From Hyphomicrobiales bacterium (GTDB lineage: Bacteria > Pseudomonadota > Alphaproteobacteria > Rhizobiales > Rhizobiaceae), in NCBI GenBank assembly GCA_900469475.1, contig UBXG01000001.1:158319-222318 (forward strand): 64,000 nt of DNA, written 5' to 3'. The position numbers and the translations under genes were made by a program. The first letter of the stretch is position 1. The number at the start of each line of letters is the position of its first letter. The notes under the pieces were generated by a model. It ran no database searches. It saw only the letters and a list, made by a program, of their open reading frames with translations, and was not told the DNA's origin. Positions 46,995-56,300 of this stretch are shown here, piece after piece.

Positions 46995-47173
46995 GCCGCC
47001 GGAGGTATTTCGCATTGGTGTTGAGTTCGTCGGTCGGCCACCGATAATTGCCGAGCGATGTCAAGACACGGCTTGCCACCCCCGATCATGCCGGTGACGC
47101 TATTCGCATGGTCTTCAGAGCGCTTGAGCCGCTTGACCGCCTTTGGATGGGTAGCGCGAGTGTGTTCCGTCAT
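46991..47173 (-). pseudogene. truncated CsoR/RcnR-family metal-sensing repressor
   Basis: 60 codons from ATG 47173. The first 45 residues match the CsoR/RcnR/FrmR (DUF156) helix bundle: HPKAVKRLKRSEDHANSVTGMIGGGKPCLDIARQLS, including the metal-ligand cysteine Cys36. Intact proteins continue with about 45 more residues carrying a His and a Cys ligand; here the frame ends DRRTQHQCEIPPAA and stops by overlapping the YqaA start. The second half is therefore missing or replaced, and metal sensing should be lost unless the short form works. Confidence 0.55.
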
Positions 47174-47268
47174 GACGCTCTGTATCCCCGCAAGAGAGCA
47201 TGATTGTCAACGTCGGTCTGGTCGCGTACTTGACTACGCGCGAAGGGGTTCGAATTGGGGTTTGGTAG

Positions 47269-47475
47269 GCCGAGAATGGCGGGCCGCCCGTTCAACCACC
47301 GCAAGAGCCCAAAGGATTTGGACCGCACCTCGAACGCATGACGGCACAAGAGTTGAGAGGTTTGATCGACCGTTTCTGGGATCCTGCGGGCCTGCGGATC
47401 ACTTTGCGAATTCCGCTGCCTAGCTCTCAAGGGTTAGACTGTAGTATCGCCTTCTCAGCGTCTCGCTTCAGATGA
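47269..47475 (+). pseudogene. C-terminal remnant of an HWE-family sensor histidine kinase
   Basis: In the frame after TAG 47266-47268, the plus strand encodes AENGGPPVQPPQEPKGFGPH, then LERMTAQELRGLIDRFWDP and GLRITLRIPL, ending at TGA 47473. This aligns by eye with the HWE histidine-kinase ATPase end (W.E.GGPPV.PP...GFG..L.ER..A.EL.G...L.F.P.GL...I..PL). The histidine box and most of the ATPase are absent and a stop interrupts the expected W-x-E approach, so only a relic remains. The rest of 47174-47494 shows nothing recognisable. Confidence 0.55.
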
Positions 47476-47494
47476 ATGAACCTGAGACGGTTGC

Positions 47495-48190
47495 TCAAAC
47501 GGTCAGATGCCTGCGGGCGTCGGCTGTATCCAGCGTTTCAGCCAGACCTTCATGCACGATCTCGCCGCGATCCATGATGTAAACGTAGTCGGCAAGCTCC
47601 CGGCAGAAATCGAGATATTGCTCGACCAGCAGGATCGCCATGCCGGTGGAATCCCGGAGATAGCGGATCGCCCGGCCGATATCCTTGATGATCGACGGCT
47701 GGATGCCCTCGGTCGGCTCGTCCAGGACGAGAATCTTCGGCCGTGTCACCATCGCCCGGCCGATCGCCAGTTGCTGCTGCTGTCCGCCCGAGAGGTCGCC
47801 GCCACGGCGCGACAGCATGGATTTAAGCACGGGAAACAGGCTGTAAATGTCATCCGGAATATTGCGGTCACGGCGGGAGAGCGGCGCATAGCCCGTTTCG
47901 AGATTTTCCTTCACGGTCAAAAGCGGAAAGATCTCGCGTCCCTGCGGCACATAGCCAATCCCCTGCTTGGCGCGCGCGAACGGCGCCATGCCGTTCAGCG
48001 TCACGCCGTTGAAGGCAACGGTACCGGCCGACAGTGCGTGCTGCCCGGTGACGGCGCGCAGGAGCGAACTCTTGCCGACGCCGTTGCGCCCAAGCACGCA
48101 GGTGATCTTGCCCATCTCCGCCTTGACGGAGATACCGCGCAGCGCCTGACCGGCGCCATAATGCAGATTTGCGTTTTCGACTGTCAGCAT
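47495..48190 (-). CDS. urtE: urea ABC transporter ATP-binding protein UrtE
   Basis: 231 residues, LivF-like ATPase: Walker A GRNGVGKSS, RAKQGIGYVPQGREIFPLLTV, signature LSGGQQQQ, Walker B PKILVLDEPTEGIQPSI. The wording GVGKSSLLRAVTGQHALSAG and DEPTEGIQPSIIKDI is specific to UrtE. It is the last gene of the urt operon, 1 bp after urtD, and powers high-affinity urea uptake together with UrtD. Confidence 0.95.
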   Translation of the reverse strand: MLTVENANLHYGAGQALRGISVKAEMGKITCVLGRNGVGKSSLLRAVTGQHALSAGTVAFNGVTLNGMAPFARAKQGIGYVPQGREIFPLLTVKENLETGYAPLSRRDRNIPDDIYSLFPVLKSMLSRRGGDLSGGQQQQLAIGRAMVTRPKILVLDEPTEGIQPSIIKDIGRAIRYLRDSTGMAILLVEQYLDFCRELADYVYIMDRGEIVHEGLAETLDTADARRHLTV

Positions 48191-48191
48191 C

Positions 48192-48947
48192 TCACCGCCC
48201 CAGATAATTCTCGATCACCTTCGGATCGCTGCTAACGAAATCGATCGATCCTTCCGCCAGAACCGACCCTTCCGCGAGGCATGTCACCTTGACGCCGAGA
48301 TCGCGGATGAAGCCCATGTCATGCTCGACCACCACGACCGAACGCGTCTTGGCGATTTCCTTCAAGAGCACGGCGGTTTCCGCCGTCTCGGCATCCGTCA
48401 TGCCGGCCACCGGTTCATCGACCAGAAGCAGCTTTGGTTCCTGCGCGAGCAGCATGCCGATCTCCAACCACTGCTTCTGGCCGTGGGAAAGATTGGCCGC
48501 CAGCTCGTCGCGCCGATGCGACAACCGCACCGTCTCGAGGATTTCTTCGATACGATCGCGATCGATAGGCGTCAGGCGATAGAAGAGCGTCGAAAAGACA
48601 CCGCGATTGCGGTTGAGCGCCAGTTCGAGATTGTCCCAGACGGTATGGCTTTCAAACACGGTCGGCTTCTGAAACTTGCGACCGATACCGAGCTGGGCGA
48701 TGTCAGCCTCGTCCTTCTTCGTCAGGTCGATCTGGCCATTGAAGAATACCTCGCCCTCGTCGGGCCGGGTCTTGCCGGTGATGATATCCATCATCGTCGT
48801 CTTGCCGGCACCGTTCGGGCCGATGATGGCGCGAAGCTCGCCCGGCTCGATGACGATCGATAGCGAGTTCAAAGCCTTGAAACCATCGAAGGAGACGGAG
48901 ACGTTGTTGAGGTAGAGCATGCTGTTGGGTTTGATATCCGGGATCAT
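48192..48947 (-). CDS. urtD: urea ABC transporter ATP-binding protein UrtD
   Basis: 251 residues from MIPDIKPNSMLYLNNVSVSF, LivG-like: Walker A GPNGAGKTT, IGRKFQKPTVFESHTVWDNLELALNRN (UrtD-typical), LSHGQKQWLEIGMLL in place of the canonical signature as is usual for UrtD, and LLLVDEPVAGMTDAETAET. Earlier open frame without homology was trimmed. It lies 4 bp after urtC. Confidence 0.95.
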   Translation of the reverse strand: MIPDIKPNSMLYLNNVSVSFDGFKALNSLSIVIEPGELRAIIGPNGAGKTTMMDIITGKTRPDEGEVFFNGQIDLTKKDEADIAQLGIGRKFQKPTVFESHTVWDNLELALNRNRGVFSTLFYRLTPIDRDRIEEILETVRLSHRRDELAANLSHGQKQWLEIGMLLAQEPKLLLVDEPVAGMTDAETAETAVLLKEIAKTRSVVVVEHDMGFIRDLGVKVTCLAEGSVLAEGSIDFVSSDPKVIENYLGR

Positions 48948-48951
48948 GGTC

Positions 48952-50112
48952 CTACTCCGCAGCCTGCACGGACTTTTGGGCTTCATCCTTCGCGGCCTTC
49001 GGCGGCGGGCTTGCCGGTCGGCGTGTCTTGCCAAAATAGTGCGCGATGGTGCCAACGATGCCCCTCGGCAGGAACAACGTCACGGCCACGAACAGGCCGC
49101 CAAGCGCAAACAGCCAGAAGTCGGGGAATAGGCCGGTGAAAACAGTCTTGCCGCCATTGACGAGGATGGCGCCGATAATCGGTCCGATCAGGGTAGCCCT
49201 GCCGCCGACGGCCGTCCAGATGACCACTTCGATCGAATTGGCAGGCGCAAATTCTCCTGGATTGATGATGCCGATCTGCGGCACGTAGAGCGCGCCGGCA
49301 ATACCAGCCATCATGGCCGATACGACGAAGACGAAGAGCTTCATATGCTCGACACGATAGCCGAGAAAGCGCGTACGGCTTTCGGCGTCGCGCACGCCCA
49401 CAAGCACCTTGCCGAACTTCGAACGCACGATCGCCGAAGACAGCATCAATGCCAGTGCCAGGAACACGGCTGTGACGGCAAAAAGCACGGCGCGGGTGCC
49501 ATCGGCCTGGATGTTGAAACCGAGAATATCCTTGAAATCGGTCAGGCCGTTATTGCCGCCGAAACCCATGTCGTTGCGGAAAAAGGCGAGCAGCAGCGCA
49601 TAGGTCATCGCCTGCGTGATGATCGACAGGTAGACGCCGTTGACGCGCGACCGGAAGGCAAACCAGCCGAAGACGAAGGCAAGCAGACCGGGTGCTGCGA
49701 GAACCATCAGCATGGCGAACCAGAACTGATCGAAGCCGTACCAGAACCACGGCAAGTCCTTCCAGTTCAGGAAGACCATGAAGTCGGGCAGGATCGGATT
49801 GCCGTAGGTGCCGCGCGAACCGATCTGGCGCATCAGATACATGCCCATCGCATAGCCGCCCAGCGCAAAGAAGGCGCCGTGGCCGAGCGAGAGAATACCG
49901 CAATAGCCCCAAACCAGATCGAGCGCGAGGGCGAGCAGCGCATAGGTCAGGTACTTGCCGAAGAGCGACATGAGATAGGTCGGCACATGCAGTGCGCTCG
50001 TTTCCGGCAAAGCCAGGTTCGACAGCGGCACGAGCACCGCGACGGCAAGCAGGATCGCGATGGCGATGCTGATCCGGCGGTCGAGCGAGCGAAGGATAAA
50101 GGCCGTGATCAT
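48952..50112 (-). CDS. urtC: urea ABC transporter permease UrtC
   Basis: 386 residues from MITAFILRSLDRRISIAIAI. LivM-like with about nine helices; DLVWGYCGILSLGHGAFFALGGYAMGMYLMR and SRVNGVYLSIITQAMTYAL are diagnostic. Its ATG overlaps the urtB stop by four bases (ATGA). With UrtB it forms the urea channel in the inner membrane. Confidence 0.95.
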   Translation of the reverse strand: MITAFILRSLDRRISIAIAILLAVAVLVPLSNLALPETSALHVPTYLMSLFGKYLTYALLALALDLVWGYCGILSLGHGAFFALGGYAMGMYLMRQIGSRGTYGNPILPDFMVFLNWKDLPWFWYGFDQFWFAMLMVLAAPGLLAFVFGWFAFRSRVNGVYLSIITQAMTYALLLAFFRNDMGFGGNNGLTDFKDILGFNIQADGTRAVLFAVTAVFLALALMLSSAIVRSKFGKVLVGVRDAESRTRFLGYRVEHMKLFVFVVSAMMAGIAGALYVPQIGIINPGEFAPANSIEVVIWTAVGGRATLIGPIIGAILVNGGKTVFTGLFPDFWLFALGGLFVAVTLFLPRGIVGTIAHYFGKTRRPASPPPKAAKDEAQKSVQAAE

Positions 50113-51734
50113 GCTTCCACCGCCCTTCCCTTGAGCGCGAAGAGGCCGCGCGGACGTTTCTGGATGAAGAGGATGATGAGGACGAGAACGAGGATTTTGC
50201 CGAGCACCGCCCCCGCATAGGGCTCGAGGAACTTGTTGAGGATGCCGAGCGAGAAGGCACCGACGAGCGTTCCCCAGAGATTGCCGACGCCGCCGAACAC
50301 CACGACCATGAAGCTGTCGATAATATAGCCCTGGCCGAGGTTCGGCGAGACGTTGTCGATCTGCGAGAGTGCCACACCCGCCATGCCGGCGATGCCGGAC
50401 CCCAGCGCAAAGGTGAAGGCATCGACCCATGAGGTGCGGATCCCCATCGAAGACGCCATGCGCCGGTTCTGCGTCACCGCCCGCATCTGCAGCCCGAAGG
50501 CCGAACGCTTAAGGAGAAGCAGCAGCGCCACGAAAACGCCGAGTGAAAAGACGATGATCCAGAGCCGGTTCCAGGTGACCGAGAGATAGCCGAGGTCGAA
50601 CGAACCGGACATCCAGGAGGGGTTGCCGACTTCCTGATTGGTCGGCCCAAAGATCGAGCGCACTGCCTGCTGCAAGATCAGCGAAATGCCCCAGGTAGCG
50701 AGCAGCGTTTCAAGCGGCCGGCCATAGAGGAAGCGGATGACGCCGCGCTCGATGACGAGACCGACGGCGCCGGTGACGACGAAGGCGACCGGAAGGGCGA
50801 TCGCGAGCGACCAATCGAAGAGTTCGGGATAGGAGGTGCGGATAATGCTTTGAACCACAAAAGTCGAATAAGCGCCGAGCATCACCATCTCACCATGCGC
50901 CATGTTGATGATGCCCATGACACCGAAGGTAATCGCAAGGCCGATGGCGGCCAGCAGCAGCACGGAGCCGAGCGACAGGCCGTACCAGACGTTCTGCACC
51001 GCGTCCCAGAACTTCACTTGATCCTGGATGCCGGCAATGGCGGCAGCCACGTCGGGCTTCAGGCTATCGTCGACGGAAACCGATGAGAGAATGCCGATGG
51101 CATCGCGGCCGCCTTCGTTCTTGATCGTCTCGATCGCCGCCTTTTTGTCTTCGATCGGACGGTCCGAGCCAAGCACGGCAACCGCTTTTGCGCGTTCAAG
51201 CACACCACGAATGTCCGCGTCCTTCTCGCTCTGCAGTGCCGTCTCGACGGCGTCAAGCGAATCAGCACTCGGTGCCTTCAGAATGGATTGCGCCGCCTCT
51301 AGCCGCGTCGCGCGATCCGGGCTCATCAGCGTCAGACCGCCGAGAGCCGCGCGAACCGCACGGCGCAGATTGTTGTTGATCTTGATCTTTCCGAGATTGT
51401 CCTTGGCTTCCTGACCGGCCACCTGCCCGGTCAAAGGATCCACCAGATCCATCATGTCGCCGGAGGATTTGGCGATAAACACCTGGTTGTCAGATTTTCT
51501 TATATAAAGATCACCGTCGGAAAAGGCCTGCAATGCCGGCACGACCTTGGGATCGCCCGACTTCGCAAGGCTTTGGACGATATCGCCGGCCTTCTGGAAA
51601 TTGGCCTGGCCGAGGGAATTGATGAGGCCGTGGGCGTCTTCCTGGGCGCGCAGGCTTGTCGCCGTCAGCGCCAGCATCAGGCAGAACCCGGCGATCAGCG
51701 CCAGGGCGATACGGTAAACGAATTTGTCGAACAT
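50109..51734 (-). CDS. urtB: urea ABC transporter permease UrtB
   Basis: 541 residues: a signal peptide (MFDKFVYRIALALIAGFCLMLALTATSLRAQ), a UrtB-specific periplasmic N-terminal domain of about 220 residues with HEAT-like repeats, and a LivH-like membrane domain (LAITFGVMGIINMAHGEMVMLGAYSTFV ... GQGYIIDSFMVVVFGGVGNLWG). The extra periplasmic domain separates UrtB from ordinary LivH. It follows urtA by about 70 bp. Confidence 0.95.
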   Translation of the reverse strand: MFDKFVYRIALALIAGFCLMLALTATSLRAQEDAHGLINSLGQANFQKAGDIVQSLAKSGDPKVVPALQAFSDGDLYIRKSDNQVFIAKSSGDMMDLVDPLTGQVAGQEAKDNLGKIKINNNLRRAVRAALGGLTLMSPDRATRLEAAQSILKAPSADSLDAVETALQSEKDADIRGVLERAKAVAVLGSDRPIEDKKAAIETIKNEGGRDAIGILSSVSVDDSLKPDVAAAIAGIQDQVKFWDAVQNVWYGLSLGSVLLLAAIGLAITFGVMGIINMAHGEMVMLGAYSTFVVQSIIRTSYPELFDWSLAIALPVAFVVTGAVGLVIERGVIRFLYGRPLETLLATWGISLILQQAVRSIFGPTNQEVGNPSWMSGSFDLGYLSVTWNRLWIIVFSLGVFVALLLLLKRSAFGLQMRAVTQNRRMASSMGIRTSWVDAFTFALGSGIAGMAGVALSQIDNVSPNLGQGYIIDSFMVVVFGGVGNLWGTLVGAFSLGILNKFLEPYAGAVLGKILVLVLIILFIQKRPRGLFALKGRAVEA

Positions 51735-51801
51735 TGCGCTAGTCCCCTCAAGCTGCCGCGGCCAGAAAATCCTGCCCGCGGCGGTCTTGCGTCGGCTGAA
51801 A

Positions 51802-53091
51802 TCAGGAGCCCTTGCCGCCGCACTTGCCGGTGGTGACGTTGAAGTTGCCGCAGTTCATCGGCATACGCCAATCCGAGATCAGGTCCTTGCTGTCAGGCAG
51901 GTAGTCGGACCATTCCTTGCCGACCACGGCGGGGGTCTGCGAAACGACGTCGAACTGACCGTTTTCCTGCACTTCGCCGATCAGGACCGGCTTAGTGATG
52001 TAGTGGTTCGGCATCATGGTGGCGGTACCGCCGGTGAGGTTCGGCACCGAGACGCCGACGAGTGCGTCGATCACCTTGTCCGGATCGGTCGTGCCGGCCT
52101 TCTCGACAGCCTTCACCCACATGTTGAAGCCGATATAGGCGGCTTCCATCGGGTCGTTGGTCACGCGCTTGTCGTTCTTGGTATAGGCATGCCATTCCTT
52201 GATGAAGGCGGCGTTGGCGGGCGTGTCGACGGACTGAAAGTAGTTCCAGGCGGCAAGATGGCCGACAAGCGGCTTGGTGTCGACGCCGGCGAGCTCTTCT
52301 TCGCCGACCGAGAAGGCGACGACCGGAATATCTTCAGCCTTGACGCCCTGGTTGCCCAGTTCCTTGTAGAAGGGAACATTGGCATCGCCGTTGATGGTGG
52401 AGACGACGGCGGTCTTCTTGCCGGCCGCGCCGAAAGCCTTGATCTTGGAGACTTCCGTCTGCCAGTCCGAGAAGCCGAACGGCGTGTAGTTGATGATGAT
52501 GTCTTCGTCCTTGACGCCCTTGGACTTCAGATAGGCTTCGAGGATCTTGTTGGTCGTGCGCGGATAGACATAGTCGGTGCCTTCAAGCACCCAGCGCTGT
52601 ACGCCTTCGTTCTTCATCAAGTAGTCGACAGCCGGGATCGCCTGCTGGTTGGGAGCGGCGCCGGTGTAGAAGACGTTACGCTCGGACTCCTCACCTTCGA
52701 ACTGCACCGGATAGAACAGGATCGAATTCAGTTCCTTGAAGACCGGCAGCACCGACTTGCGCGACACGGAGGTCCAGCAGCCGAATACGGCCGAGACCTT
52801 GTCCTTCTGGATCAGCTCGCGAGCCTTTTCGGCAAAGAGCGGCCAGTCGGAGGCCGGGTCGACGACGACGGGCTCGAGCTTCTTGCCGAGGACGCCGCCC
52901 TTCTTGTTCTGCTCATCGATGAGCATCAGCATGGCATCCTTCAGCGTCGTTTCCGAAATCGCCATGGTGCCGGATAGCGAATGCAGGACGCCGACCTTGA
53001 TGGTGTCGTCGGCTGCGAAAGCGCCGTGGAATGCTGTGGTGGACATGATGGCGCCGAGCAGCGCGCCGGAGACGAGAGTCTTGAATTTCAT
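51802..53091 (-). CDS. urtA: urea ABC transporter substrate-binding protein UrtA
   Basis: 429 residues from MKFKTLVSGALLGAIMSTTAFHGAFA-ADDTIKVGVLHSLSGTMA, with a clear signal peptide and GAGGGG upstream of the start. VSAVFGCWTSVSRKSVLPVFKELNSILFYPVQFEGEESE is the urea-binding signature of UrtA/FmdD-like proteins. A C-terminal cysteine pair (MNCGNFN ... GKCGGKG) is present. It is the first gene of the urt operon, divergent from the NCS1-type sensor kinase. No urease genes lie in the window. Confidence 0.95.
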   Translation of the reverse strand: MKFKTLVSGALLGAIMSTTAFHGAFAADDTIKVGVLHSLSGTMAISETTLKDAMLMLIDEQNKKGGVLGKKLEPVVVDPASDWPLFAEKARELIQKDKVSAVFGCWTSVSRKSVLPVFKELNSILFYPVQFEGEESERNVFYTGAAPNQQAIPAVDYLMKNEGVQRWVLEGTDYVYPRTTNKILEAYLKSKGVKDEDIIINYTPFGFSDWQTEVSKIKAFGAAGKKTAVVSTINGDANVPFYKELGNQGVKAEDIPVVAFSVGEEELAGVDTKPLVGHLAAWNYFQSVDTPANAAFIKEWHAYTKNDKRVTNDPMEAAYIGFNMWVKAVEKAGTTDPDKVIDALVGVSVPNLTGGTATMMPNHYITKPVLIGEVQENGQFDVVSQTPAVVGKEWSDYLPDSKDLISDWRMPMNCGNFNVTTGKCGGKGS

Positions 53092-53186
53092 CCGTGGTTC
53101 CCCTCTTTTTGTCTGCCGCAACGGCCGGTAAACAAGGATTAGCCGCTGCCTTCCGCGACTATCCGGCGCGCCCTCAGGAAACCACA

Positions 53187-53202
53187 TACGTAAAATGACG
53201 TA
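53187..53202. promoter_or_regulatory. TACGT-N6-ACGTA dyad between urtA and sensor kinase
   Basis: Perfect 5-bp inverted repeat around 6 bases, 96 bp upstream of the urtA start and 120 bp upstream of the kinase start. Its size suits a LuxR/NarL-type response regulator dimer, and just such a regulator is encoded after the kinase. Confidence 0.5.
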
Positions 53203-53321
53203 GACGCCGGGGCGAAATGTGCAGCTTTGGGCACTCCGACGCCCTTAAGCACGGCATCGATCCATGTTACGACGTCTTCGGACCGCCGAGGTGACGATGG
53301 CGGGACTGCTGAAGGGTAAGC

Positions 53322-56300
53322 ATGGCTGCGCGGCAACGCATCATTCCGGTAAGACGCGAATACAATCGCTGGGTCGCAAACCAGACGCTGGAAGACTACG
53401 CCTTGCGTTTCACCGCCAAGAGCGCCCGCCAGTTTTCTTCGCAACGCATCTCGCAAACCGCGATCGGCGCCATTTCCTTCCTGGCGCTGGAGGCGATCGG
53501 CGGCACGATCACGCTCTCCTACGGCACCACCAACGCCTTCTATGCCATCATCGTCGCAAGCCTCGCCATGCTCGCAGTCGGCCTGCCGATCAGCCGATAT
53601 GCGATCCGTCATGGCGTCGATATCGATCTTCTGACGCGCGGCGCGAGCTTCGGCTATATCGGCTCGACCATCACCTCGCTGATCTATGCCAGCTTCACCT
53701 TCATGTTGTTTGCGATCGAAGCCTCGATCATGTCCGGCGCGCTGGAGCTGACGCTCGGCATACCCGTTTGGATCGGCTACATCATCAGCGCCGTCATGGT
53801 GATCCCGCTCGTCACCCATGGTGTCCGTCTTATCAGCCGGTTTCAGCTGCTGACGCAGCCCTTCTGGATCGTTCTCAACATCCTGCCCTTCGTCTTCATC
53901 GCCTTTGCCGACTGGGAAAAATTCGACCTCTGGCGGGCCTTTGCCGGCATTCACCATCCCGCAAGCGCGCCGGGCAGCGCCGCTCCTTTCGATCTGGTGG
54001 AGTTCGGCGCCGCTTCCGCCGTCATCCTGGCGCTGATGTCGCAGATCGGCGAACAGGCCGACTTCCTGCGCTTCCTGCCGCCGGAAGGTCACCGCAAATG
54101 GCGCCATCGCCTGGCCATCTTCCTCGCTGGACCCGGATGGGTCATTATCGGGGCGCCGAAGCTGCTCGCCGGCTCCTTCCTTGTCGTCCTGACGCTGACG
54201 TCAGGCGTGCCGGCCGACCGCGCTGCCGATCCGGCACAGATGTATCTGACCGCCTTCGGCTACATGATCCCCTGGCACAATGCGGCGTTGCTGTTGATGG
54301 TCGCCTTCGTGATGATCTCGCAGCTGAAGATTAACGTCATGAACGCCTATGCCGGCTCGCTCGCCTGGTCGAACTTCTTTTCGCGGCTGACGCACAGCCA
54401 TCCAGGCCGCGTTATCTGGCTGGTCTTCAATGTCGCCATCGCGCTCTTATTGATGGAGCTTGGCATCTACCGGCTGCTGGAGGAGACGCTTGGCATCTTC
54501 TCGATCATCGCCATGGCCTGGCTCTGCACCGTCTCCGCCGATCTCTTCATCAACAAGCCGCTCGGGCTTGCACCTCCCGGCATCGAGTTCAAACGCGCGC
54601 ATCTCTACGACATCAATCCGGTCGGCCTCGGCGCCATGGCGCTTTCGGCAACCATCGCTCTCATCGCGCATTTCGGCGCCTTCGGTTCGATTGCCGCCTC
54701 GCTTGCGCCCTATATCACCCTGATCGTCGCGCTTATCGCGTCACCTGCTATCGCCTGGATCACCAAGGGCAAATATTATCTCGCCCGCAAGCCGCGGCAG
54801 AGCTGGAAGAACCTGACCACCATCACCTGCTCCGTCTGCGAGCACCCGTTCGAGCCGGAGGACATGGCCTGGTGTCCGGCCTATGCCGCGCCGATCTGCT
54901 CGCTCTGCTGTTCGCTCGACAGCCGCTGCCACGACATGTGCAAGCCGAAGGCTCGGCTCAACACGCAGGTCGCCACCGTCGCAAAAACCTTGCTGCCGGA
55001 AAGCATCGTCACAAGGCTCGCAACGCGCCTCGGCCGCTATGGAATTGCCGTTGTCTTGGCGCTGACCGCCATGGGCGCTATTCTTGCAATGATCGCGCAT
55101 CAGGTCGGCGCAGCCTCTCCCGAGACCGCTGCCGTGGTCGACCGCACCATCCTCATCGTCTTCTTCGTCTTTGCCGTCATCGCCGGCGTCGCGTGCTGGT
55201 TCTATGTGCTTGCCCATGACAGCCGCGTGGTCGCCGAAGAGGAATCCTCGCGCCAGAACACGCTGCTTTTGAAGGAAATTGCCGCGCACAAGAAAACGGA
55301 TGCTGCCCTGCAGGGTGCCAAGGAGGCGGCAGAGGCGGCAAACCGCGCCAAGAGCCGCTATGTCGTGGGCCTCAGCCACGAATTGCGCACGCCGCTCAAT
55401 GCGGTGCTCGGCTACGCGCAAATCCTGGAGCGCGACGAGACCATTCCGGCACCCAGGCAATCTTCGCTGAAGGTCATCCGCCGCAGCGCCGAACATCTTT
55501 CCGGCCTGATCGACGGGCTGCTGGACATTTCGAAGATCGAGGCCGGCCGCTTGCAGGTCTATTCCAACGAGATCAATATCCAGGATTTCCTCGATCAGAT
55601 CGTCGACATGTTCCATCCGCAGGCGCAGGCCAAGGGGCTGGCTTTCGTCCACGAGCGCGCCGCCACCTTGCCCGACTATGTCCGCACCGACGAGAAGCGG
55701 CTGCGCCAGATCCTCGTCAATCTCTTGTCCAACGCCATCAAGTTCACCGACGCCGGAACCGTTCGCTTCGAGGTGGGCTATAGAAACCAGGTCGCAACCT
55801 TCACCGTTTCCGACACGGGCCGCGGCATCGCGGCCAAAGACATCGCCCGCATCTATGAACCCTTCCAGCGCGGCGAGGCGGACAGCGTACGCCCTATGCC
55901 CGGCCTTGGCCTGGGGCTGACGATCACGCAGCTGCTGACGAATACGCTCGGCGGCGAGATTTCCGTCACCAGTGAGAAGGACGTGGGCTCGACCTTCAGG
56001 GTACGCCTGATGCTGTCGGCCGTAATCCGTCCGATGAAGCCGCCGGCGCAGGAGCAGCGTATCGTCGGCTACGAAGGTCCACGCCGCACCATTGTCGTCG
56101 TCGACGACAATGAGGATCATCGCGAACTGATGCGTGAGATACTGTCGCCACTCGATTTCATCGTGCTCACCGCCGCCGGCGGCCCGGACTGCCTGACCTT
56201 GATCGAGGGCATCAAGCCGGATCTGTTCCTGGTCGATATTTCCATGCCCGGCATGAACGGATGGCAGCTCGTCTCACGGCTCAGGGAAAACGGCCAGACG

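Noticed and set aside
53092..53186. Sigma-54 (GG-N10-GC) promoter for urtA
   Set aside because: Only a short GGCCGTTGC resemblance with wrong spacing was found on the minus strand.
54741..56120. 459-codon minus-strand ORF opposite the kinase
   Set aside because: Antisense to the kinase domains, low-complexity Asp/Gly/Arg-rich translation, no homology.
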